Made by a program: the position numbers and the translations under genes. From NCBI GenBank assembly GCA_036426205.1, contig CM071571.1:111122559-111186558 (forward strand): a DNA stretch of 64,000 nucleotides, read 5' to 3'. Source of the stretch: Ascaphus truei. Taxonomy: Eukaryota > Chordata > Amphibia > Anura > Ascaphidae. Of this stretch, positions 10,851 through 23,101 are shown in pieces. Under the pieces are notes generated by a model. It worked only from the letters and a program-made list of their open reading frames with translations. It searched no databases and had not been told where the DNA came from. The stretch's first letter is position 1. Each line of letters opens with the position of its first letter.

Positions 10851-12073
10851 AAAAAAACAAAAAGGGACAGTGCAGGGTCCATAGTGTAAATAGTAAAAGG
10901 TTTATTACCACAATGCTAAAATCAGGTCACGCACAACAAATCAGTAGAATAAGCGCCTTGGACAAAAAGCTCTGGTATCCTGTGATTCTTCTGCCAGTAC
11001 GGAGCTCAAGTCTTGCGGTTAGAAGTGTGCAATGATCTTCCACATACAAAGCCGGGTAGCTTCAGTAGTGTGCGTCCAAACGGTCCCCGGCACAATGGTA
11101 TCTGCACTTCCAGTTCCGCAGCCCACTTCCGTAGTAGCAGGTACTGTAGAAGGTAAAGACAAGTTCCAGGCTCAGCCAAAGGAGCGTTTTAACCCATACG
11201 CTTAAATTGATTAATTAGTAATCCTATCTCCACCCATATTAATGAATAGGAGTGACTACAGGTGAATCGGCTTTAAATTTCAAATACATAGAACATTAAA
11301 CAGCTTGGCACATAAAGATGGAATAAGACAGGGGAAATATAACTCTAATAACGTAATTTATCGTGTGAAATATGCAAAAAAAATATACAGTATAAACATC
11401 AATAAAGTATTGATTATAAATGTAACTTGAACAAGGAATACATCAAAATGTTAAACAATGTTTAATTAATATATTTAATGATATACAATACATATATCTA
11501 ATTTTTTTTTTACATAGACCTGTGGACACTGACAGATAAAATTAACCAGATTAAAAACATACAAATGTAGTTGAAACTTAATGCAATACAAAATCCTAAA
11601 CAGTGACGTGTATGTGATGATATATGTGTTAGTATATACTCTAACAAATATTATGTGATAAATACAGTATATGAATTATAATAAAAATAGAAGTGATATA
11701 ATATATATAAAAATCATATTTTATATAATAACTGAAATAAATTCAAATGATTACTATGTGAAAAATATATGCATAAAAGTGAGTGACTATATGAAACATA
11801 TGCTAATCAATATATATGTGACATGGTGTATTAATAAATGTGAATAATATATAATCAAGGCATAACAAATAAATAGTAAATGTAAATGTAAACATAATTA
11901 TAAATACAATCATAAAATACTTGTTAATAAATATTATTTACCATAAAATGGATATCTAGTGAACAAGTAAGGGTGTAGACACAGGAGAAATGCTGACTAC
12001 CATAAAAAATTCTTGCAATAATAAACCTTTTACTATTTACACTATGGAGCCCGCGCTGTACCTTTTTGTTTTT
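10851..12073. mobile_element. 1.2-kb inverted-repeat element
   Basis: About 50 bp at 10855-10908 (key text CCATAGTGTAAATAGTAAAA) is repeated in inverse orientation at 12019-12070. The interior is moderately mixed at the left and very AT-rich to the right, with no ORF. The arrangement fits either a foldback DNA element or a pair of inverted Penelope-type pseudo-LTR ends; similar inverted arms recur in this window. Confidence 0.5.
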
Positions 12074-12833
12074 TATATGTATACAGTACGTATGTGTGTG
12101 TGTGTGGGTGCATGCGTGTGTTAACCATATTCATGGAATACAAAGAAACACATACAAATTAAGAATCTCATTTGGTTTTACTAAAAAAATAAAAAATAGT
12201 GGGTACATACCACATTTGTTGAAAATGCTAGAATAGAAAACACAGTTGGAGTGAGGTTTACTATTTATCAAGTAAGAGCTAATAGCCTTCACCGTCAGGA
12301 AGAACGCAATTTGAAAAAAACTGAAAAGTTTCTTGTAAAAATATGAGAGGTATTCATTTTAAAGGTTAATAGCCACTAGGTTCCCAGCTTTATTTGTTTA
12401 ATTTAGAGGTTGAATACTTCAGGAAAGCAGTGATGTGTTTCAGAAACATGATGTACCATATTATATTTAAATATGATCATATTTTTTATTAAATGATGCA
12501 ACTTTTTCCCACCTTGAAACTTCTGTTTATCCTCATCCTCCTGCAGCTATGTGGTACCTAATGATCTTCGTTCTTACTTTAGTTTCAGCTGCTTTCTTTT
12601 TCCTTCATCTGTCCTTGGCTGTTCCTTTTCTTTATTTTCGAAGTGTTGGGCATTCTTCACGGGCACTCTAAATGCTGCTGTTTCGTCTAAGGAAACTGAC
12701 TTCATTAAATTGAAAAAGCACAAAGATTTTCACGATGAGCAAACTAAAGGAGCAACAAAATGAATATAAAGATTGTTGTCTTGCTTTTCTTATGTACACG
12801 ACATCTTGTCGTTCCCTTTTGTTATGTGATTAA
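12074..12833. other. Stretch without supported gene
   Basis: Mostly AT-rich. The only notable point is a pyrimidine tract ending in CAG at about 12546, followed by 70 open codons (see findings). Confidence 0.4.
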
Positions 12834-12836
12834 TTA

Positions 12837-13018
12837 GGCTGCGCTTATAGTGCCGGCGACAGCGACACACGACGTTGGAGCAAAACAAATGCATTGCCGC
12901 CGTCGCGTGCGCTTATAGTAAGCGCGACGTGACGGATTGGACGCGATCGCTGGAAGTCATCTTTATTTGATTTTTCAGCGACCGTCGCCTGGCCTTCGCC
13001 GGCACTATAAGCGTAGCC
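12837..13018. mobile_element. Harbinger-type MITE, 182 bp
   Basis: Terminal inverted repeats start GGCTGCGCTTATAGTGCCGG and end with the inverse (CCGGCACTATAAGCGTAGCC). They are flanked on both sides by TTA (12834-12836 and 13019-13021). A TTA duplication and these ends fit PIF/Harbinger-type MITEs. Interior GC-rich, no ORF. Confidence 0.75.
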
Positions 13019-13021
13019 TTA

Positions 13022-13984
13022 TGTTTTGCTTAAAGTTACAGTATAATTTTCTTTGAGTCTCCAAAAAGCAGCACTAGACAGTACAGTTTGTATAGAAGAA
13101 ATGCCATTCCATTGAGAGCAACAGGCTATTTTATCATTTCATAATCTTGGTAAATGAATAGGCCTTACGATATCTAGTCCACATGAGAGAATAATTGTAG
13201 TTGGATTTTTGCACATGTGGAATTCTTCTTTGACATCTGATACTGAGGTGTTCCGGTTGAAGTTCTTAAAAGTATAAATAAAGCACTACAATTCAGAGCT
13301 TGGATGGGTCATAACGGAAACATTCCATCGATTTTCAGTACAGTTAGCAATAGGAAATACCTCAGTCTCATAGTCCACCTGAGAAGAAGCATGAATGAGA
13401 TATTGACGCTCATACAGTAGTTTACCTCGTTAATCCTGCTTTTAAGATATACTGCAAGTTCTACCTTTGGCAACCATTAGTTACATTATACCATCTGCAA
13501 GGAATCATAGGGAGTAGATACCAGAGATTGGGCAAGGGTCCCTATAATCAGAGACATTTTTAGAGGGTACAAGAAGAAAATGAAATAAGTGAGCGCAACA
13601 TGTGTACAATATGTAGATTCATCTGTATTTGAAGAATCTAGATACTGAAAATAATTGGGTCCAAATCATCTCCTCAAAGAGGATGATTAAAGATAACCTA
13701 GTATTAGACATATTCAGTAAATTCAGCCATTGCGGCCGAAAACATTGTTCCCTTTATTTGTTTTCACATCAGAATCTGCAAATTATTTGAAGTAAGTTTA
13801 TTTGTGAGGGCAGTGGATGCATTCTTAAATATCCTTATGCTAGTGGGAATCCAGTTGGTAGTCTATGATCCATAGTGCACCTTAACCTTCTATCAGGTTG
13901 GTATGGTGTCATGCAACAAATCTCAACGTATGATAGTGCTGTTCGCCCATTGGACATGTTTAATCTAAAAAAAATAAAATAAAA
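13022..13984. other. Stretch without supported feature
   Basis: No long ORF, repeat or splice signal convincing enough to list. Confidence 0.4.
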
Positions 13985-14009
13985 AAAAATGCCTTCCAAT
14001 GTTCTTTAG

Positions 14010-14250
14010 TAGAAACATAAAAAAGTACACCAAAAATAAACAGGCAGTCAAAAAGATAACAAAAAGTGTAATTTAATTTCTTAAAGAAGTCATAATAGCA
14101 TCCAACGTTTCGGTGCAACTGGCACCTTGACCCTGATGAAGGTGCCTGTTGCACCGAAATGGTGAATGCTGTTATGACTTCTTTACGTCATTAAATGACA
14201 CTGTTTGTTATCTTTTGACTGCCTTATATTTTTGTGTGCTGGACTATACT
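14010..14250. repeat. Palindrome with hammerhead-like centre
   Basis: About 110 bp at 14010-14118 (…CAGGCAGTCAAAAAGATAAC…GAAGTCATAATAGCATCC) is mirrored at 14155-14245 (…GAATGCTGTTATGACTTC…TTATCTTTTGACTGCC). The short spacer carries hammerhead-like text on both strands. The inverted, tail-to-tail layout resembles Penelope-like pseudo-LTRs. Confidence 0.65.
14133..14160 (+). ncRNA. Hammerhead-like ribozyme core
   Basis: Reads CTGATGA (14133-14139), A, then GGTGC-CTGTT-GCACC (a 5-bp stem with a 5-nt loop), then GAAA (14156-14159). These are the two invariant core strands of a hammerhead ribozyme with a closed stem II. One extra A lies between CUGAUGA and stem II. The cleavage-site strand and stems I and III were not resolved. 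The opposite strand has a degraded copy (GAAAC present, CUGANGA lost). Activity is not implied. Confidence 0.5.
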
Positions 14251-14710
14251 TTTTTTTTTTTACGATATTCTACCTCCAGACCTTAGTTTTTCCTATCTCA
14301 GCACCCATGTGTTGGTTCCTTTTGAATTGGTTAGACCTCATGTAGGGGCATCCCAAATTGCTGGACCTGATTCTCCTTTTTTGTATATCTTCAATAGAAA
14401 CAAAATGGTTCTCTTACAAAGACCAGCAGAAAGGGATGTATTATACATTCCATATCCAGCAAGTCTTTATGTGCCAATGGGACGTGTTACACTTAACAGG
14501 CCGTGGCTTTTTGTAGTTTCAGTCAACAAATATCAAAACCATGAGCTCACGTGGCGTTTTAGATATGGCTATGACTTTAATAATAATATATTTTTTTCTT
14601 CTATAGCACTGACAGTGTACGTATATGATGGTGTCTATATTATTTGCAAAATATTTCAGTCATTCATTTCTTAACTAAAATGAATGTTTCCAAAATACAT
14701 TGACCACCAT

Positions 14711-15336
14711 GGCCCACATCCACAAAGCCCTATTACGTAACTTAACGTGAGGTTACTTATCGCTTTACCACATATGTTCAAACGCCAGAAAGGTAATGTT
14801 AAGTCATTTTGTCTTCCATAAAAAGCATTGTGGTGGCTATAACATGGGTTTGTGATCCAATGAGAGCAAAAAATATATACATTTTGTAGGAAACCCATAA
14901 CTTGTTTGCCTCCCATAACACTCTTCTATGCTAAACGTGGAGACCAGGTATCTCAGGTGTGTACACAGGTATCGCTCTATGTATGTGCTGTATAGTGGAG
15001 TGTTTTGGGAGGTAAATAAGTCAATGAGTACTCTACAAAATTAGTCTCTTCACGTCCCCTGCCTCTCCACCTTTTCCTCTTCCTTCTCCACCAAAAGCCC
15101 AAGTGTCCTAGATACGAAGAAGGCTAAAACATACTCAACATCACGTTATTTGAAGCTAATGCAATGTTATGCTATCCTAATAAAACATCTGCTAATGAGA
15201 TGTACAATGGCTGTTGTTTTTGCATATAATTAGCTTTGTCAATATGCATTAAACTCATGGAAAATAAAGTCTGTTATGGTTTTAGATTACTTCATGTTAT
15301 GAGTTCTGGTTTACCAGAGCTTTGTGGATCTAGCCC
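14711..15336. mobile_element. MITE of about 626 bp
   Basis: Ends GGCCCACATCCACAAAGC and, inverted, GCTTTGTGGATCTAGCCC. Flanking CAT and TAT may be a decayed 3-bp duplication. A stretch near 14941-14997 resembles 29312-29358 in this window (CAGGTGTGT…TGTTGTATAG). No coding capacity. Confidence 0.55.
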
Positions 15337-16376
15337 TATATTTTCATCATTTCTGGTGTAAAGGTGTGTAAAGGCTGGGGCAGTGTGGTGAGATAATAGA
15401 AAGATATTGCAATTTTTCTAACAAATATATGTAGTTTGGGTGTTCACGACCTTTATCAATGTAAAGGCAGTGCATGGACATGTATGTTTGGAAAAAGAGT
15501 TCTTCTGTTGAAGATTCAGATGCAGCAGATACATTTTTTTTACAGTATTTTGAAGTACACAAACAAGCTATTGAACAGTCATCAGATATCAAAATGTTCT
15601 ACACATATCATGAGCCTAAAAGTGGAATGGGGAAACTGAACATTTGCTCATTAGATGGGTGCAAATAAATGTTCCCCCTTTCAATATCTATCAAATAACA
15701 TGGTCCGGTTCTTTTCTCAATTTATTCAGAGACAATAGAAAACATATTTTACAGCATCATTTCAGTCAATTACATAATTTAGGCATATACAAATTAGTTA
15801 TAGTGGAACATTTTTAGCTTGGTTGTTCTTAGCTTAGTGTTGAATTATTCTGAATTCTATAAATCCAACTACAATCTTTATACATTTTTCCTTAACCAGT
15901 CTTAACATAGCAATCACCTGTGTTTATCACTGTCAGCCCAATCTTCTTAGTCAATCATCAACATTAGAACACTGTTTCTTAATTTAGCAATACTGTATTT
16001 ACTTTGATTTAGAAGACCCTTCTTTGTTCTGTCACTAAGTAACTATAGAATTAACTGTGTTCCTTAACTTTTAAGACCTATCTCTATTGTATTGTCTTTT
16101 ACTACTTTCTAGCTATTTAACTAACCTTTTGGTTCCAAACTCAAAATCATATACTATTCAACTCTGCAGACATTAAACATACAGTAGCAAGTTTCATACT
16201 AAATCACATAAAACATTTCTACACCTGCCTGTCTTCAGTCTAATTTATCTTCTTATCTTTGCAGAGGCAGCTAATAATTTTCCAATATAATTTCTAACTT
16301 AATACTAAATTACATATTTTAACTAGTTACATGCTGAATATATATATGTATATAGAGAAGCTAGCATCTTTATTAT
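15337..16376. other. AT-rich stretch without supported gene
   Basis: Two overlapping short ORFs near 15436-15668 look fortuitous: neither has a family signature nor flanking splice sites. Nothing else seen. Confidence 0.4.
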
Positions 16377-16379
16377 TTA

Positions 16380-16760
16380 GGCCTCGTTCAGGGTGCAGGC
16401 TTCGGAGGGAGGGTGTGCTGCCGTGGGACACAAAGTATTCAAATTGAATACTGGTTGTCAGGGTAGCAGCTGCCCTGTCTCCGAAGCGCGGAGTTGACAC
16501 TGGCTACAGTTTCAATAAACAAAAAATTCGGTTTTTGAAGCTGTTGCAGCGTCACAGGGACCTAGGCAGACAATGAAATCATTCTTGAGAATGATTTGAA
16601 GACTGCAGCCTCGATCCCTAACCTCACGTCTGTAGCCCCGCCCCCTCCTCAACTCCTGAAAAAGTCTGCTGGGGATGAACACACATCGCCCAGCAGACTG
16701 CCGCCCTCCCTCCCGAACGCCCTCCCTCCAACTCCTGCCTCTGGCACCCTGAACGAGGCC
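16380..16760. mobile_element. Harbinger-type MITE, 381 bp
   Basis: Terminal inverted repeats GGCCTCGTTCAGGGTGC and GCACCCTGAACGAGGCC are perfect over at least 17 bp. They are flanked by TTA on both sides (16377-16379, 16761-16763), as for PIF/Harbinger elements. Confidence 0.8.
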
Positions 16761-16763
16761 TTA

Positions 16764-18080
16764 GGCTTGAAATCGTCCTATCTTTAGAAACCTGGTTGTA
16801 CTGATAGAGGCTGCTAGTTCTGGCAATGGAAACCGTAAAGAAAAACAGACAACAGCAAGCAGCCTGTCGTGGTCTAAGATGTTAATTGATTTCTACCAAC
16901 TACAGCGCACACGTTTTGCTTTGTGAACTCTGACCACCTTGTGCAATTCACTAAATTCAGTAAGTTTACAGGGAAGCATTTGAAGTACTGATGTCACCAT
17001 TTTCTGGGCACTGAGGGAGATTGTGGAGCTGGTCTCAGAAGCATTTAAGCACCTGGAGTTCTAGGACACTAATTAATCTCATAATTCATAGTCCTATTAC
17101 ACAGCCATCAAACAACTTCTTCTCAATCCTAAGAAACTACTTGTATTGAATGGTTACTGTTTATACATTGGTCAGAGTGTTTCCGTAATAATTTTTTAAA
17201 AAAAAGGACATGTAACTGGATTCAGATGTTTCATGGCTTATTTGCAAATTACAAAAAAGTTGATATTTTTCTGTGCGGACCTAAATCTATTTTGGAACAA
17301 ATTTTTCTATGTGGACCACAAAGCCTTCTGAAATATAAAAGATTTTTTTTTTATATATTTTTTTTGCTAGGCATTCTCGTTAAAAAGTACTTTTAATATA
17401 AAATGCAGGTGCATTTTACCCACTTCTTTTGGTTTGCCAATGTAATGCTATAAATATTTTTTCTCTAACATACAAAACATTTACAGATCACAAAAAAAGC
17501 CTTCAAGCTACACAAATCTGCGTCTTGGTTATTAAAATACCCACGTTCCTTTCTCCTACCTTTTTAAAAGTTAAACTATATAGGAATTGTAAATCTTCAA
17601 GAGATTTTGTTCATTATTTGTTTCCAAATTAGTTCACAAAGCACTTTGTGTAAAAATAGATTTAATTAAAAAATATAGACCATTGAAATCACAACACATG
17701 TTTTATAACAGTTCAGATGTCCTGTGGGTACATTTTTTCTTGGGGTTTGATGTTATAAAACTGTAATGATTTTGTTTAGTACCCTGTACTTCACCCACAG
17801 ATCCTTGATCTCTAATGGGTGGCTTGGAATTTTGTTTCTGTTGTGGTGTTTCATTGGCTATTGTATAAAATAGTTATGGGGAACGGCAATATTTCTTTCC
17901 AAATTAATTAATTTATGGGGGCTTTCAGTGTTAACATCAGTAATCCGAAGAATAAAACTACTAAAAGAACCAGGAAACGAGAGTGTTTCTAAGTGATTTT
18001 ATTGTAAAAGACTTAAAGGCGCAGTTCAAGAAGTTGGTCCAAAAAAACATTACTTTTTACTTTTACAAATTGACAGTAGA
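16764..18080. other. AT-rich stretch, no supported gene
   Basis: No exon-like segment recognised. At about 18009 a TTAAAGG start resembles the outer end of a T2-type MITE, but no matching right end was found. Confidence 0.4.
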
Positions 18081-18089
18081 CTATTACAG

Positions 18090-18172
18090 CTATATATATA
18101 TATATATTTATATATATTTTTATATAGATATATATTTTTTTATAATATATATATATATAAAAATAAAAGTAA
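18090..18172. repeat. TA-rich microsatellite
   Basis: Runs of TATATA with T and A interruptions. Confidence 0.8.
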
Positions 18173-18289
18173 AGTAAAAATAGCCATTATCTGACTTTGT
18201 AAAAACTTTTTATAAATAGCCCCTCTTACATACTGTAATCTTTGAAATTACTTTTCACTTTGTTCAGTGAGGTATGAAAACACATACAC

Positions 18290-20860
18290 ACTTCACATAC
18301 TGTATACATTTGTTATGGGACATTTGAATGCAAAGATTGGTGACCAGAAAGACGAAGCATCAGCTGGTAAGTATGGTTTCCATAACAGGAATGAACATGG
18401 GGACAGATTGGTACAAATTGCAGAATGTGAAAACTTCTTCGTTGTGAATGAATTCATGTAAATTAGAGTTCTAAATTCTTCAAGAAGAATCCAAATATAA
18501 AATGTACATTGAATGGACCCAATGGAGTCAGGAATAACTATATCCTAATGAACAAACACAGGATTGAAAACTTTACAGTCCTTAACCGTTTTGACACAAG
18601 GAGAGATCACCGATTGGGTCGCTGCAGATTACATCTGAATGTGAAGTTGAAAAGAAGACAACTGATTTAAGATAAGACAAAAACAATCAACATGAATAAT
18701 AGCAGATAATTCAAACAAGAACTCACAAAACGTTTCAGTTTGCTCAAAATGCATGGGGACACTTTAACAAACGATTATGAAGAACTTATGTATATTCTAC
18801 AGATGCAGCCACGAGTATCCGAACACTTGCCTGGGAAAATCTGGGGCAATCTCCCAGTAATGCTGCAACATTTCTGTGACATTTTTGCAGCCAGACTAAT
18901 GGCCCATCGGATTAACACAACGGGGGTCCATGGCAGTCCCATTCAAACTGAATGAGACTGCCAGGGACCCCCACTGTGTTAAACCGATGGACCATTATTC
19001 TGTTTCCAGAAATGTCACAGAAATGTTGCTGCATTACTGGGAGATTGCCCCAGATTTTCAAAGACAAGTGTTAGGATACTCGTGGCTTCATCTGTAGATG
19101 AAAGCGCAGAAAAAACTAGAGGAATCACATAAAAAAAACAGGATAATCAAATATGTGGTGAGACAACACAACTAAGGAGACTACAAGAAATTAAGCAATT
19201 GCAAGACGGAAGAACAATAATTAAATATGCAGAGCTGTGCTAGACAATCCGCAAACGTATAACTGAAGATGTAAGAACATTGACCTGTGATATGGTGAAG
19301 AAGACTACTGAAGATAACACAAGCTTAAAAAAGACAAAGCAGCAACTAATGGTTGGGAAGAAGCAAATCATTGCACTAAACAAAGACGATGGATAAAAGA
19401 TATGTATTGATCTTAAAGAGTCTTCTACATTAAATTGTACGTGAACACAGATAACACTGGACATACTACAGCAGGGGACAAGCGAGAAGAAACCACCAAT
19501 GATGTACCATGTGTCCTTCTAGAAGAAATTGCAAAGCAATAACATTCATGAAGAATGGAAAGGCTCTCAGGGAGCTTCTTGAAAGAAGTCGGTGGAAGCA
19601 GTATAAAGAATCCTTGCACAACTATTTACTGTATACTGTATGCTGCTTGAAGAACAGGAAAATTCCAGAACAATGGAGCAATACCATTGTCTCCTTTTCT
19701 TATAGATGAGGGGATAACTAAGAAGACGTCAAGAACTACAGACCAATCAGTCTACTTCCAATCACTTACATGATTTTTAAGAAGATAACAATTGGCACAT
19801 CAGACCCTAGACATTGCACAGCCTATCGAACAAGTAGGATATCGCATTGGATACAACACAGTAGACCATATCAAAGTCGTAAAATAATTGATTTCCCAAA
19901 GTAATGAATACAATCTACCACTCATTTTGGGATTCATAGATTACAAAAAAAGGATTTGGTTCTGTCTACCTCAGTGGTCCTAGATGCATTAAGATAAAAT
20001 GTTGAAGACGTGTACATTGAAATTATAAAGAATATTTACGAGAATGCCACATCAACCATTAGATTACAAGAAGATACAAGCAAGATAAGGATCAGCAATG
20101 GCGTGCATCAGGGAGACTGCATGTCACGAAAGCTTTTCACTGCAACACTTGAATAGTTTTTCAAGACATTAGATTGGGAAGAAAAAGGATGCAAAATCAT
20201 CTGTGAATGTTTGAGTCCCCTATGATTTGCAGATGACATTGTTATTTTTGTCACAAGTCCATAAGACCTCCAGCAAAAAATTGAAGAAGTCGACGAAGCA
20301 AGTAAGAATGTGGGCCTCCGTATGAATCTCGGCAACACCAAAGTGATCACCAAACGTGTCATGTCTGGAAAGATTGAACTAAATGGAGTAGAACAAGAAG
20401 AAGTCGAAGACTATGTCTACCTTGGCCGGAAATAACAATGGATGGGAACCTTTTGAATTAAATCAATAGGAGGAGAAGATGGGATAGAGGGCATTTGGAA
20501 GAAACAAGACATAATTTCAAGGGAACTTTCCACTGTGCCTCAAGAAGAAAGTTTTCAACCAGTTTATTTTGCCATTGCTTGTATATGGATGTGACACTTG
20601 GACCCTAAATGCAAAGATAATTCAGAAGCTTCAGATAACGCAAATAAGTATGGAGATAGCTATGCTTTGTGGTACCCGAACAGACAGGAAAAAGAATGAA
20701 TAGATTTTAAACCAAACAAAAGTCTGTGACATCACAAGGGCGAAGAAATTAAAATCACAGTGGGCCGGACATATCGCAAGAAGAAATTGCCATTATTGGA
20801 ATCCATTCGAGTACCATCTTTGTCCAAGAGAGATTAAAAGACCAAGATGACGATGAAAAG
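18290..20860 (+). pseudogene. Decayed RTE-type LINE ORF
   Basis: Starting near 18315 the plus strand encodes GHLNAKIGDQ…KYGFHNRNEHGDRLVQIAE. This matches the endonuclease of RTE-clade LINEs, where GDFNAKIG and the RN-x-RG-x-RL pattern are usual. Near the right end (about 20570-20800) it encodes LVYGCDTWTL… and QWAGHIARR, the usual RTE C-terminal signature. Between are weak reverse transcriptase remnants (about 19730-20350). Many stops and frameshifts show it is long dead. A 295-bp palindromic MITE interrupts it. Confidence 0.75.
18800..19094. mobile_element. Foldback Tc1/mariner-type MITE, 295 bp
   Basis: Nearly complete palindrome bounded by CAGATGCAGCCACGAGTATC and its inverse, flanked by TA at 18798-18799 and 19095-19096. 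CAG ends with a TA duplication fit the Tc1/mariner superfamily. It splits the RTE LINE, so it is the younger insertion. Confidence 0.7.
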
Positions 20861-20869
20861 TACTTTTAT

Positions 20870-21974
20870 TTAAAAAATATATATTTTTATCTATATTAAT
20901 TTACATGTAAACCAAAAACAATTTAAATCGCATATTTCCTAAAATGCTTTATATTTAATAAACTATTAAACAGCAATAGTGACGATTGTAATAGTGACTA
21001 TTACACTGAAACTCCAATTGATTTAATGGTATTTCAACAATGTGTTACTGCTCTAATCACAGTTTACTGAATAACCCTAATTGTTGTAGAACTACTACTA
21101 CTTTATATTGCTTTAATCAATAACATGGCAACTATGTTGAAATGGTTTTTTGCTCAAGTTGCTGGAGTGTATGTGTTTTGGTTTCATCTGGCAGTGAATG
21201 GGTCAATATGCTAGATTTTTTTCACCTGTTACTGATATAAACTTGGCAGACAGTGCTATGACAATTCTGGGAGGTGGTATTCCTTTTATCACACTTTTAC
21301 TCGACCATGGGGCTTGTTCAATGAAGTGCAATTGTGCAGATTCAGTACTACTGCACAGAAACTCCCGTTCAAGTCAATGGTAGTGCCGAAACTGCACTAT
21401 TAGACTTTTGTTTTGAATGGCAATCAGGATCTGTATCCTATAGCTTGCACTGTGTCATGCCTTAGCCCCCTCTTAGTTTTCATCATAATCTCCCCCGTCC
21501 CCCCCCCCCACCCCCTGTCCCCAAAACTAGAAATGGAAAATTAAACTGTTGATTTTATTGCATTCTGGTTACAGTACATAGTAATGCAGTGAACTTTGTT
21601 AGTTTACCAATTCGGCGCTCAGAAGAATATAGGCGGCTGAATAGTATGCTGTATAATACCATATACCTCTCTATATCCCATACGCAAGGGAAGAGGGGAA
21701 AGGAGAAGAAGGGAACAGGCAACCTGACCACAAGTGTGAGTAGCAATACATGCAAAGTCTCTCCTAAACAACAGGCTTATAAACAAGCTGTAGTGAAGTT
21801 GTATTTAGACTCACGGTTGGTGATCTTAGTGCAGCCGTCCTCTATATATAACGAAGGGTCCTCCGTCCAGGCAGACACACCGCAACCCGCAGATGACTCT
21901 TAGGTCCCGGTGGGTGGTCTGTTATCGGCAGGAACTACAACTCTTCAGCCGGTTCAGCAGCCCGGCGTGCTTCC
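20870..21974. other. Stretch with no supported gene
   Basis: Two similar texts, AAACTCCAATTGATTTAATGG (about 21008) and AAACTCCCGTTCAAGTCAATGG (about 21359), hint at an old MITE. A 104-codon ORF at 21589 has no recognisable features. Confidence 0.35.
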
Positions 21975-22285
21975 GATGACATCACCAACAGCAGCTCTCC
22001 ACACAGAGGAAAAATCTGTGCACTGCCGGAAAAAGTATGCAAAGGCTGGGATATGTGACCGTAGATACTTTATTAACAGAGCATGTCAGTAGAGTTCTGG
22101 CGGATCCTCTAACGTGTTTCACGCCGAATTCTTTGACAAGCGCTTTGGCGTGAAACACGTTAGAGGATCCGCCAGAACTCTACTGACATGCTCTGTTAAT
22201 AAAGTATCTACGGTCACATATCCCAGCCTTTGCATGCTTTTTCCGGCGGTGCACCGATTTTTCCTGTGTGTGGAGAGTTGCTGTT
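21975..22285. repeat. Large palindrome with GAAAC-ACGTT centre
   Basis: Arms of about 150 bp (21975-22127 and 22145-22285) mirror each other with few differences. An example is GATCCTCTAACGTGTTTCACGCC against GGCGTGAAACACGTTAGAGGATC. The centre reads TTTGACAAGCGC-TTT-GGCGTGAAACACG, an eroded version of the CUGANGA-stem-GAAAC motif. Structure resembles tail-to-tail Penelope-type pseudo-LTRs. Confidence 0.7.
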
Positions 22286-22329
22286 AGTTACAGCACATGT
22301 TCAAGCAGTTTTGGAAATGCTGCTGTAAT

Positions 22330-22880
22330 TTATGGTTTTAATTGCTGCACTTGTTTTGTTCGATATTTATGCACTCACTTGTAGGATTTCTGTTCTACTT
22401 TGCCGTATAATGGGTGCTTAGCTGGAGGTAGTATCAGCAAGAACCACTTTGCTGCCATTAAAGTACACAAAATCAAACATTGGAATTACCCCCGCAGCAC
22501 ACAGGATACAAGAGACATCTTTTCTTAATTGCATCATTCTTTTTTTCTTTATTTGCAGATTAACATCGAGGTACAACTCTTCTGGGAAAACATCCCTTCA
22601 TCAGGTGTAATGTGATGCCAGCTCTGGTGCCTTAACGTTGTGCCTTGATGTTAATTTGCAAATAAAGAAAAAAAGAATTATGTAATTAAGAGAAGAGGTC
22701 TCTTGTATCCTGTGTGCTCCGGGGGTAATTCCAATGTTTTGATTTTGTGTACTGAAATGGTAGTGAAGTGGTTCTTGACAATCCCTTCAGCTAAGCACCA
22801 ACTATACTGCAAAGTGTAAAATAGAAATCTTACAAGTAAGTGCATCAATATCGAGCAGAACAAGTGTAGCTATCCTGTGA
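22330..22880. repeat. Second large palindrome
   Basis: Arms of about 240 bp mirror around 22605; for example ACACAGGATACAAGAGAC (22500) against GTCTCTTGTATCCTGTGTG (22700). Inner arms CTTTATTTGCAGATTAACATC and GATGTTAATTTGCAAATAAAG enclose a short spacer. On the minus strand the spacer reads CTGATGA-AGGGA-TGTTT-TCCC-AGAAG, a degraded hammerhead-like core. Confidence 0.7.
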
Positions 22881-23101
22881 ACTGCATTTAATGATATTGT
22901 GCACCCAGTTTGTCTTTTTAAGACGCAAGTGCTCCAACAATGTTTTTAATTGCAGCGACTGAACCTCCAACTTTTCTGTCAGTGTGTTCCATTCTTGTAA
23001 AGAAGACTGTGATTTTTTTTATATACTTTACACCAGGGCAAAAGTTATGTTAGAGAAAATTATTTTTAATGAAAAAACACTAGTACATAAAAGTAGTAAT
23101 A

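Noticed and set aside
14234..14674. 146-codon ORF
   Set aside because: Starts within the arm of a palindrome, no domain, no splice context; probably chance in AT-rich DNA.
15436..15668. Two overlapping short ORFs
   Set aside because: Protein-like composition but overlapping in two frames, without splice sites or family resemblance.
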